Source: Ophthalmolycus amberensis
Taxonomy: Eukaryota > Chordata > Actinopteri > Perciformes > Zoarcidae
Direction: 5' to 3'
Length of the DNA stretch: 64,000 nucleotides
Assembly (NCBI GenBank): GCA_024529925.1
Contig: JAFEUB010000060.1
Span: 1,034,501 to 1,098,500, forward strand
In this document: positions 11,319 through 23,320 of the stretch, in pieces
Layout of the letters: each line of letters opens with the position of its first letter
How positions within the stretch are numbered: the first letter of the stretch is position 1
The notes under the pieces: model-generated
Seen by the model: only the letters and a program-made list of their open reading frames with translations
Databases searched by the model: none
What the model was told of the DNA's origin: nothing
Translations under genes and position numbers: made by a program

Positions 11319-14300
11319 TCAGCCCATGTAGGAGTAGCTCCAGTCTGTGAGGGGGACGTGGGTCTGCTTCACCACCTGCGGCGACGTCCATCTCAGGACG
11401 TAGTGTGGACCTCCGGGTTTGTCATTCGTCCCTTGATGGAGAGGAAAGTTCAGTTCATATTTACTTATTCTGTAGATATTAAGAATAAATCCAACTCAGA
11501 CGTGTCCAACATGAAGCTAAACAACACATCCAGTAGAACCCTCTCCACAGACCTAATGATCAACAAGGAAACTATTGTTATGGGAAAATATGTCAGAGTC
11601 TTATGCTTTAGGGGTAAACGAATGTAAGTCTTTAACTGTGCAGGCCTCAAACACATTTCAGTAGATGATTCTATCAGTTTCGAAAGCCAGGTGGCTTGTT
11701 ATCTGTTGTCTTGTTATCTTGTTGTCTTGTGCATTCTTTCTGTCTTCAAAGATGGATCACCCAGAGGGTCTTGAGTACGTTATCTTTCTTTAGGAGCTTT
11801 AGCTGAAGGACATGACCCTTCTTAGACAACCTGATGTGTGATGGTAAACAGGCTTTTTCTATCCCTACAATATTGTGACTTAACTTATCTGCCCAGGTCA
11901 CAGTGACTTCAAAGGAAGCATCTGGCTGAATGTAAACAGGGTTTATTGTGGGGCAAACTGATAGCAAAGGGATTTGTAAACAGGGCCATAAAAGCGCCTT
12001 CAGGTTATCAGTGAAGACAGGATACTAAGCTTCAAAGGAAAACATCTGCTTTGACTGTTTTCTTTCTCTGTCCTCCTGTGATTATTCTTGTTTGCGATCG
12101 AGATAACAGGATGCTGGCTAGTCTGAGTATAATATGTCCATGCATCTGACTATGTGGTCAGAGCATCTCTTACAGAGGACGGTGTTGTATCTGTGAGACT
12201 GTTTCTCTTGCCTGCAGGCAAATAAATTGACTATTATAACTTTAATCTTTCATCAAGACTCTGTTTCATTTGACATTGATAAGAAACATTTTACACTCTT
12301 CTCCCGACTATTCATTAGAAATATTCCATAACAATTTGGCGTCTACGAACAGGATTCGCTGACTGTCCATCAGGGCTCCAGAGGGGCTGACCGGAGGAGA
12401 GGCCTCTCCCAGGAATCCAAAACTGAAGGTTCCTGTCTTATACCTCATTAGACGAGAGAGAAAGAACCGGCGGACCCGAGGGAGTTTCTGATTGACGGCA
12501 CGCGAAATCTAACGAAAAAGAATTAATTTCTACAAACGGGTAAGAAAGTTAAAATTCCAATTGTAAAAGTAATGATAAAATTATACTAAGGTCATATGAT
12601 TTAACAGACACAGATGAAGGGTCAAGTAGTCATTTATTGGTAAACAATTGTTTCATTTTTATTTGGGTAACACAACTGTTTTTGACGTTTGTGGTTTTGT
12701 TTTACGAATGTGTTCATGTAAACTCCTTCTTTTTCATTTTCTGACAGTATCACTATTACACGCTTTTACGTAGAATACAGGATTGTGTTATACGGTGATG
12801 ATTTAACTCAGAATAAAAACATTTTGAGATCGTAAACACAGATTGCTTGACTACAAAATATAGGTTTGTTGTAAGACCGTGGTTAAAATTATCAAATACG
12901 TGAATTCTATACTGATAGAATAAGAATCGTGATAAATAACTAACGTGAACTTCAAATAACATTTGAAACAAGGTATTCGTAGATTTTCCAACATAACGTG
13001 AATTTCAAATAAGTTTGAAACAAGGTATTCGTGATTTTTACAACATAACGTGAATTTCAAACGAGGTTTTTTGCAAAAAGTTTTCCTTCCATAGAATAAA
13101 CATACGCTGTATAGGTGACGACTATATTGTAAGGTAACGTTAACGTGTCCACGCCTGAAACATGGGTGGAGAAGGTAGTAAAGCGCAGAGCCCTCGGGCC
13201 CAATAATTGATATGATGCGACAGAAATATGGAAACGGGTGTTTAGAATGCCTCACGTACTGGTCAAGGGAGTTTGGTTTTCCTGAAAACGGCTCATTGAG
13301 CGCCGCTAAGCTCAAAATGTTAAAAGGAGATTTGGAAGATAAATTGAAACAGATTAAAAAAAAAAGAGTTTGAAGAAGTCCGAATCAAAGATTTAGAAAT
13401 GATGGAGAAAAATAAAAAATGCTTAATACAATGGTTGAATGAGAGTGAAAGTAGGGAAAGAAAGCAAATGCTTAAACAAATGACTTGTTTGAAGAAAGAC
13501 GAAACTGAATGCAGATCACACTGAGTAACCCTGTTTCATCTCTCACAATCTATCCGAGCCTTACAGGAGCGAGCGGCCCCCTCCTGGACACGTGTTACCG
13601 ACCTTCCCCACAGGATGGCGTTCTACAACCACCACCACCAGCACAACCAACACCTCCTCCACCACCTCCTCCGCCATACCCAGATGCACCACTGGTTGAC
13701 AGACCAGCAACCCGGCTCTTCGCTCGACAGCAAGAACAGGCTCGCCTGGCAAACGAGGAGCTCCGACAGGAGTCCAGCCTCGCCTCACCACGACCCGTTT
13801 GTCTCTCCTCAGACGGCTGCAACATCGACACCTGGCCACCTCACCATGGTCCTACGACCCGCGTAGCTGGCGGAATGCAGCTGGCGCTGTCGCCAACTGG
13901 TTCAGCCCCGGCACACCCCCACCAGTTTTCGACCTCGACACATCAGAAACCTTCCAGATGCCCATGATTCAAGTTCCAGGACCAGCAGATGGCGCTCCGG
14001 GTCTCGTGTTCAGACCCTGGACGCAAGGTGACATCATGCAAGCTTCACTTCACCTGCCAAGCATCCAGAATGGCGCAGCATTCGCAAAAGAGTTCCTGAT
14101 ATTCTGCCAAAGAATTTATGCCTACTGGCCCAGAGGTTCACCGCCTGTTAGTCAAGCATGTTGGCCCAACAGACTTCAGCAAGATCAGGGTCACAGTTAC
14201 AGATGCTGGCCATGACTCTTGTATGGTAAAACCTCTCCTGGGGACACGCAGACAACGGGCCCTACGTCACTTTCATTACAGCCGTCTGCCAAGCTATAGT

Positions 14301-17300
14301 GACCGCTTTTCCATCGAAAGTTAATATGGCATTAATTAATAACACGAAACAAGATAAAGCTGAAGATGTGACATCATATCACCAAAGACTCATGTCTGCA
14401 TTCCAAACACACAGCGGTATTGAAGAACCAGCTGACAGAACAACAATGTCAGTGTGGGAAACACATCTCAAGAATGCTTTCATGAACGGGCTGCTACCAG
14501 GACATCAAGACAGCCACTGAACGCTCCGTGATTGGCCTGGAGGATGCAAGACTTGATGAGGTGATAAAACACAGCACGGCACAATTACAAAATGTATAAT
14601 GACACGCAGGCCAGGCAAGAGAAACGCAGTAAACAAGTGGGTGAAAAAGCTCAGCTTGCGATGCTTCAAGCTGTCCAGCAGATGTCACTAGGAGCTGAGG
14701 ACAGGCCAGAATCAACCCACCCACCCACGTAATAGCTATGGGAGGGGCCAGCTGAGGAGGCGCGGAAGAGGAATGCGACGTGGTAGGGCCAAGAGGCGCT
14801 TCCAAGACTAGCCGCCAAAGAGGCTCTCTGTATGGCGAGTGTTTTAAATGCGGTGAAACAGGACATTGGTCCAAAGAGTGCCCTTATCGCTCCACACACA
14901 GCGAATCACGACAGCGCGAAGGAGGTGATCTACAATTTGGCACATCTGACTGACGCGATGTGGGGAGGCGAGGAGATGCACGTGGACAGGAGGCAGCTGA
15001 CTCCCTCTCGGCTCCGAAACAGATAAGCACACACACACACATACACACACACACACAGACTCAGAATGCACAAACAACGCGCACATTTGCTGCAATGCAC
15101 ACACGCTTCCTCGCACGCACACTACAGAACAACAGTCAATTCTTCTTAGTGTCATTTCACACTTAGAGCAACAGCAAATGAATGCATCTACATCACAGCC
15201 ACACAATTATTCAATGTTTTCATCAGAGTCATACAAAAATATGCCAACTACGAAGGTAATTGTGGAAGGGAGAGAATTAACATTTTTAGTAGATTCTGGA
15301 GCTACTCACTCTGTGATTCAACAGAAATATTTTCCTCGTCAGAAGATGAGTGGGCGTTTTGTATATTCACAGGGCGCATCCGGTATAACTGTTACTGAAA
15401 AATTTACTGTACCTATGACGAGTGTACACTCCGACCAGACTGACCACGATCCTGACATTAACGTGAAACATTCGTTTCTCCTTTCGAGCCTCTGCCCAAT
15501 TAACTTGATGGGCAGAGACTTAATGTGCGCTTATGGGATAGGACTGACGTCATCCTCTGATGGCCTTAAAGTGCTGAGGCAAAGAGTCGTACACCAAATG
15601 TTGCAGACTCCCTCTGAGTCACTTTTTTGCTATCAATGGTGGCTCCCTGTTGACGACGCACAACGACTTTGTCACACAGTAGACGCACGGGTCTCACCAC
15701 ATGCCGACCGCATGAACTACAAACATCTACACTGTACGTCACACATTACTAAAGGACAAGATGTCTGTTATGAAGACAATTTTTTTGAAGGCATTAATGA
15801 TGTAATCGCCTGTGCCACACTGTTTTGGTCTACTTATAAATCTGCTGTATCTGTTTCTCTGTCTCCATCACAGAAAGAACTGTTTGATGTTCCAGATTCA
15901 GCTCCTCACATCTCGCTGTCAAAAGGACGCGATGATCAGTGGAGAGATTTGGGTCCATTCGTCGTACAATGCGAGGCGCTTACCGACTGGGAAAAGACAT
16001 GTGATCCACTCATTCTGCGATCACAGTCTACCGGCTTCCACAGAACGTTTTGTGTGCTCTTAACACCTGCCTGCAGATCAGTCTATGTGTTTCATGAGCT
16101 TAACAAAGAAATTCAAACGTTTTTAACTAAACCTGCATCTATTCCTCCCGCCCTTACTTCTGTTCCACAGACACTCTGGGCGGTGAACAAGTACGACGTT
16201 GGCCTGATTAAGAACTGTCAACCTGTCGTTATCACTCCACGCTCTGATTTTCGACCTCACAAGCATCAGTACCCTCTGCGCCAAGAGGCCATTGACGGTA
16301 TTACACCTGTGTTTGAGTCACTCCTGAAAGCAGGTGTGATTATTCCATGTCCAGACTCTCCAGTCAGGACACCGATATTTCCTGTTAAAAAGATCAGAGA
16401 TGCAGGTAAGCCTACTGAATGGCGTTTCGTGCAAGACCTGAAAGCAGTAAATGCTGCAGCTCATGCACGTGCACCGAATGTGCCTAATCCTTACACTATT
16501 CTAGCTCAGATTCCTCCTGCAGCTAAATGGTTTTCTGTGGTTGACCTGTCAAATGCTTTTTTCAGTGTCCCAGTCGACAAGGAAAGTCAATATTGGTTTG
16601 CCTTTAATTTTAACGGTAAACCGTACACCTTCACACGGCTGTGTCAAGGCTACACCGAGTCTCCAACCATCTACAATGATGCACTCAGAGAAAGCTTAGA
16701 AAGTCTAACTCTCTCACCAGGCTCTGCACTCCTGCAGTATGTAGACGACTGCCTTATCGCAGCTCCAACTCAGGCACAGTGTCAGAAAGACACAATAAAA
16801 CTGCTACAACATTTAGCACAAGAGGGCCACAAGGCCAGTCTATCTAAATTACAGTTTGTAACGCAAAATGTACATTTCTTAGGTCATGACATTTCAGGGG
16901 AAGGGAAAACCCTCTCTGCAAAAAGAATAGCTTCAATCGTGTCGATACCGAAACCTGACACTAAAAAACAGTTGATGTCCTTTTTAGGTATGTGCTCATA
17001 CTGTCGGTCGTTTATACCCAACTACTCACAGATTGAGAAGCCATTATCAAGTTTGATTCACGGTAAAAATCTCACAGCCCATGGCAAAATAATTTGGACT
17101 GAAGAAGGTCATTCAGCCTTCACACAAATGAAATGTGCTCTGCAAACTCCTCCAACTTTAGGGTTGCCAGATCCGAACAAACCGTTCACTCAGACAGTAG
17201 ATGAAAGACAGGGCTGCATGACCTCGGTGTTGCTACAATCACACGGTGACAAATTAAGACCAGTTGCGTATTTCTCCGCAAAACTCGATCCAGTCGCAGC

Positions 17301-20300
17301 TGGTTTGCCACAATGTTTGCGTGCAGTGGCCGCGGCAGAAAAGGCACTCGCTGCCTCACGTGACATAGTAGGATACGCTCCATTAACTCTGCTTGTTCCT
17401 CATTCTGTGTCTTTGATTCTCCTCGAACAGAAATCGTCTCACCTCTCTGCAGCGCGATATTTGCGTTATCACACATGTCTCTTAGACATGCCAAACGTAA
17501 CGGTCAAACGCTGTACTAATCTTAACCCTGCATCATTACTCCCCATTCCTGGTGACGGAGAGGAGCACAACTGTTTGGCTGAGCTCCAAGCTCGGTGCAC
17601 TCCTCGTCCTGACTTGATGGACACTCCGCTGCACAACAGCGACATGGTAATGTATGTTGATGTATCTGCCTCCCGCGATCACACTGGTACTAATCTTGTG
17701 GGTTTTGCCGTTGTTTCGGACTCAGAAGTGCTGTGTTCAGGTTCTCTGCCATGTCATCTTTCAGCCCAGGCAGCTGAGCTCATCGCGCTCACTGAAGCAT
17801 GCAAACTAGCTGAAGGTAAAACTGTTACAGTTCACACTGACTCTCGTTATGCATTCGGAGTAATTCACGATTTTGGGAGTCTGTGGAAACACAGAAAGTT
17901 CCTTAAGTCTGATGGGAAACCTGTTTTGCATCACACTCTCATTGCTGAACTGTTAGAAGCCATTTTGTTGCCGACAGCAATTGCTGTTTGCAAATGTGCT
18001 GCTCATACAGGGCACACGGACGTCATTTCAATAGGGAATGCACGCGCAGACGCTGCGGCAAAAGCGGCTGCTCGACTTCCTGTCCCCACTTCCTCTGCTC
18101 TCATGTCTTCATCTGTCTCTGCTCCCTCTTCTCTTATAGCTATGCAGACGTTGTCCACTCCGGAAGAGCGTAGGTTGTGGGCGGCATCGGGTTGCACACA
18201 CACTGATGGATTATGGTCAGGGCCTGATGCTAGACCGTGTCTGCCTAAGCATTATTTCAGCCATTATGCTAAGTTGACACATGGGTTAGACCATGTATCA
18301 AAAGGGGGAATGTTGAGTGCATTAAATGAGACATGGTTCACAAAGGGTTTCACAGCATGTGCACAAAAATTCTGTTCTGCATGTGTAACCTGCTCTACCC
18401 ACAATGTAGGCAGGCCTGTGACAGTGTCCAGCCAGGCTGCACATCCGCCTCCGACACGCCCTTTTGAGCACATTATGATGGACTTTGTTGAGCTCTCTCC
18501 ATCGGAAGGTAAGAAACACTGTCTTGTGATGGTAGACATGTGGTCAAAGTGGGTTGAAGTTTTTCCATCGAGTAAACAAACTGCTACGACAGTCGCGAAA
18601 GCTTTGATTTCTGAAATCATTCCTCGTTGGGGCATTCCTACTAAAATATCAAGTGACAATGGTTCTCATTTTGTAAACCAGGCCATTACAGAACTAAGCG
18701 CATACTTGGGTATCGACTTAAGAACACACTGTGCTTACCATCCAGCCAGTGGTGGCGCTGTGGAACGAGAAAATGGTACACTTAAGACCAAGTTGGCAAA
18801 ATGTTGTGCTGACACAGGTCTGTCTTGGACAAAAGCTCTGCCTCTGGTTCTGATGTACATGAGAATGAGAAAGCGAACACGAGCCAATCTGAGTCCTTTT
18901 GAAATACTGTTTGGTTTTCCTCCTCATGTAGGAACTGAAGCACCAGGGGCGCCACTTCCCTCAACCGCCTTATGCGAACATGAAATGTTAACATATTGTG
19001 CACAATTGTCCTCTGCTCTATCTAAGCATAAGACAACAGGTGTCTGCAGCTCTTCCGAGACAAGCTGAAGGACCTCTCCATAAGCTGCAGCCTGGTGATT
19101 TCGTGGTGGTGAAAGATTTCAGAAGGAACCGCTGGAACGCACGGCGCTGGCAGGGTCCATTCCAAGTCCTCCTCGTCACTCAGACGGCCGTCAAAGTAGC
19201 TGAGAGGGCTACGTGGGATCCACGCGTCACACTGCAAAAAGGTTCCAGACCCAGGAGAAGCTTCAGGTGAGCGAACACCTGCACCAAGTGTCAGCCAACC
19301 GGCACCACCGAGGGACGAGAGACGAACGACGGATGAGATGCAGTGATTCACGGACGGGAATCACGACGGGCAGTTAGCCGACAGACACGTGCGTGTTCTG
19401 TGTTAACTGTCTACAACTCGACGTGGATGCCACACAAGAAAGACGGGTGGAAGAGCCCCTCTCGACACGTGTTTATGCCAAGAAACACAAGAAAAGGAGA
19501 AACGGTCAGGTCCACTAAACAAGGACGAAACACTTTTCATTTTAACTATATTCACATTATTGCTCGTTTTGTTTTCATTTTATTTCTGTATAATTCAATC
19601 TGTCTGAGCGGACCAAAAGAGTGGCAGGATAACAGTGACTCTGACAGTTTTGTGGATACCTCACGGTGACAACACAAGCTAGACTGCTCACACAAACCAG
19701 TTGCTCGGGTGAATTCCATACAAACTGGTGGCTGTTGCACTCTTTCACCATGGAACAACAACGCCCCTGGAGCCCACTGAGGAGAGTGGGGGGGACTCGT
19801 TTCACATATTGTTTATTTGTGGTCATGGGGTTATGTTTTTTATTACCTCTTCTTTTATGGCACCACAAACAGATGAAAAGCAACCACGACCAGCGCAACA
19901 AAACGACTTTTGACTCAGACAATGACAACTCAACGAGGCATAACCGTACCAGACGCACCGCAGTAAGAAACTTGAAACATGATTGGCTGGAAAGAGACCC
20001 AGGTGCATTAATCCACGTCTATTCATCAAATATGTGGTGGCGATACGCACACTATTCAGCCCGCAAACAAAACCGCACTAACTGCTATGTCTGCTCAATG
20101 ATGCCGGCCTCATCTCACCAACCATGTATAATAGCGACTAGGTCTCTAGGTCCTACAGAGGGCTGTTTCGTCAGTCAAGCAGTTGTAGGGTATTACAGTC
20201 CTTATGCAGCATGGACTACAGTAAACAGCACTATGTGCATAAAAACACATCCAATACAGAGATACCGCGGAAGCAGCTCTACTTCGTCCCAATTTCAAGC

Positions 20301-22795
20301 ATCACACGTACAGTATGCACCACACTTGAACTTTACATTTTGTTTTGCGTGAAAGGGCTCAAAATCAGTAGGCCGACTTCACCCTTCTATATGCAACGTA
20401 ACTTTCATAGGGGCAGTTATTGCTAGGGACGAAGACTGTTCCCTATTCGGCGACACATCCAATCATCCAGCTGCCACCATGGATGACACCCCCGAGGGCA
20501 AATACAGTGCGCCCTACCGTCTTTCGTGTGCAAATAGCTCAGGTAATATAACAGCTGCTTCTATAAGGAGGTGCAGGCAACTAGGGAAAATTGAGGACTG
20601 CTCACTAACTAAAGGCTGCACGCCAGTTCCATTTTACCTGCAACGGTTTTTATGTCAAAGGTGGACATATGTGGCACGAGATACAGCGGACTGCCCAGCA
20701 GGAGTTAAATGCTCTCTAGCTCACTACACAGTGATTCCCGGTAAAGACGGAACATATCCGGTTACAAATGGGTGGTGGCTCTGTGGTCACACAGTGTATG
20801 TTGTACTACCTCCAGATTGGGAGGGAGTTTGCGCTCCAGTGTCAATATCCGACCACACAGTGATAATATCAGAGGCGCCTAAAACACGTTTTTCACGCGA
20901 CTTAGAATTCAAACCGCATGACTCAGTTTGGGGTTCAGACGTCCCGGAAGAATTCAAACACAGGAGCGTCGGCGCCAAGATTGTCCTTTCACTGTTCCCT
21001 CGGTTGGGGGTAGCCAAGAACATGTTACGTTTAGAAACTATTGATTACCGACTAAAGAGCTTCCTGAACTACACTCTTGCGGCGTTCACAGGAACCACTG
21101 AAGAATTGACTGGCCTGCGCCTTATGGTTATGCAAAATAGAATGGTTTTAGATCAATTGACGGCACCACAGGGTGGCGTTTGTGCTATTGTTGGGGAATA
21201 CTGTTGTACTTTTATTCCAGAAAATGACGCTGATGGTCATATCATTGCACAAGCAATTCACAACATCACTAAAATACAGGAAGCTATGGTTAAAGATGGT
21301 ATTCCACGACCAGACTGGCTTACAGGTTTATGGTACTCATGGAAGGGGATTTTGATACAAGCAGCCATTATCCTAAGTGTTTTCTTTGTATTTGTACTTT
21401 GCGTAATCCCACTACTCAGAAACATGATCTCTCAGCTCTTCACCAAACAGTTGACCATGTATTGTCGTGTGACAACTAACGACCAACAACTTGACTTGTT
21501 TCCTATTATTGACTATGCGGACGACTTTGACAGCGACACTGACTCCTTCGATGATTTTGATGCGTAGGTCTAAAGACAGTTTTTTTTTATTTCTATCTTT
21601 TTATTCTTTTGTGTTAATTGAATTATATTGCCTGCTACATTTATGGGATTTTTTGTCTCACAAAAACAGATTTTTGAAATATCAACTGTGTAATTGACTC
21701 ATGTTTTTCGGTTTGATTTGTTTTATGTTTCTTTCATGATCTAGCTAGGAACAGACCTCTCAAGACAGAGGCAGAATAATCCTCTGGGGTCTGATGAGAC
21801 AAAGGCAGTCTACCCTTTGTTCTCTAGTCAGTATTTTTTTTACATTTTTACTATATTGTGTGATTCCTATATGATCAAAGAGTGGAATGTTATGGGAAAA
21901 TATGTCAGAGTCTTATGCTTTAGGGGTAAACGAATGTAAGTCTTTAACTGTGCAGGCCTCAAACACATTTCAGTAGATGATTCTATCAGTTTCGAAAGCC
22001 AGGTGGCTTGTTATCTGTTGTCTTGTTATCTTGTTGTCTTGTGCATTCTTTCTGTCTTCAAAGATGGATCACCCAGAGGGTCTTGAGTACGTTATCTTTC
22101 TTTAGGAGCTTTAGCTGAAGGACATGACCCTTCTTAGACAACCTGATGTGTGATGGTAAACAGGCTTTTTCTATCCCTACAATATTGTGACTTAACTATC
22201 TGCCCAGGTCACAGTGACTTCAAAGGAAGCATCTGGCTGAATGTAAACAGGGTTTATTGTGGGGCAAACTGATAGCAAAGGGATTTGTAAACAGGGCCAT
22301 AAAAGCGCCTTCAGGTTATCGTGAAGACAGGATACTAAGCTTCAAAGGAAAACATCTGCTTTGACTGTTTTCTTTCTCTGTCCTCCTGTGATTATTCTTG
22401 TTTGCGATCGAGATAACAGGATGCTGGCTGTCTGAGTATATATGTCCATGCATCTGACTATGTGGTCAGAGCATCTCTTACAGAGGACGGTGTTGTATCT
22501 GTGAGACTGTTTCTCTTGCCTGCAGGCAAATAAATTGACTATTATAACTTTAATCTTTCATCAAGACTCTGTTTCATTTGACATTGATAAGAAACATTTT
22601 ACACTCTTCTCCCGACTATTCATAGAAATATTCCACAACACTATCCTCATGAACCGGAAATCATCTAACAAAATCATCTAACACGTATAAAAATAAAAAC
22701 ACTGACTGACTTAATTTGGAATACATTTGTTAAAACGCTTAAATTTTCCACAAACTTCACTAATCAACTCTTTCTGCCTGGTCACCATCCACGAT

Positions 22796-22828
<33 letters not shown>

Positions 22829-23261
22829 ATCAGACCCCCCCCCCCTCTAATCTATCCCCATCTCTTTATTAATTATAGTTTTATTTTTTAATTGTTGTTA
22901 TTATATATAATATATATTCTAATTATTATTGTTTAATTAATTAATTAATATTTAATATTGATATTAAAAACAACAGTTACCTGAAGTTCTGGCTCCACCA
23001 AATGGCTGCTGAGCGACAACGGAGCCGGTGCATTTATCGTTCACGTAGTAGTTCCCCGCAGCGTTTCTCAAGACTTTAGCGGCCTCGTCGATCACATTCC
23101 TGCAAAACACAAACAAATATTTTATGAATGAATCACGACAAACTCTGCAGCGTCTTTTTTCTAAGTGGATTTATATGTTTTGAACGATGAGTTAAAACAT
23201 GCTTAGACTCCTGATTAAAAACGTGTCCCTCTAACACTCCTGATGAACCCTGGTCCCCGTC

Positions 23262-23320
<59 letters not shown>

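Larger units (their letters stand above)
11576..22640 (+). mobile_element. Young endogenous retrovirus (class-I-like) in aldh4a1 intron 14
   Basis: A near-complete provirus lies antisense to aldh4a1, with LTR-leader-gag-pol-env-LTR in order. The 4-bp duplication CTAT flanks it (11572-11575 and 22641-22644). A primer-binding-site-like TGG-initial sequence starts at 12337, three bases after the 5' LTR, and a purine-rich tract precedes the 3' LTR. Gag has one CCHC knuckle. Pol has a GPY/F-type integrase end. Env has a CX6CC motif. Together these favour a gamma/epsilon-like lineage of fish. Gag is frameshifted several times, pol has one shift near its end, and env has one in-frame stop. Confidence 0.95.

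Noticed and set aside
11209..11391. Minus-strand ORF with a poly-Gln-like end
   Set aside because: It is an out-of-frame reading across the last aldh4a1 exon and its 3' UTR.
13561..13839. Minus-strand Val/Gly-rich ORFs
   Set aside because: They are the antisense of the proline-rich gag segment.
17186..17494. Minus-strand ORFs within ERV pol
   Set aside because: They lie opposite well-defined RT/RNase H coding sequence and show no motifs. The same holds for 18264-18659 and 18718-19003.
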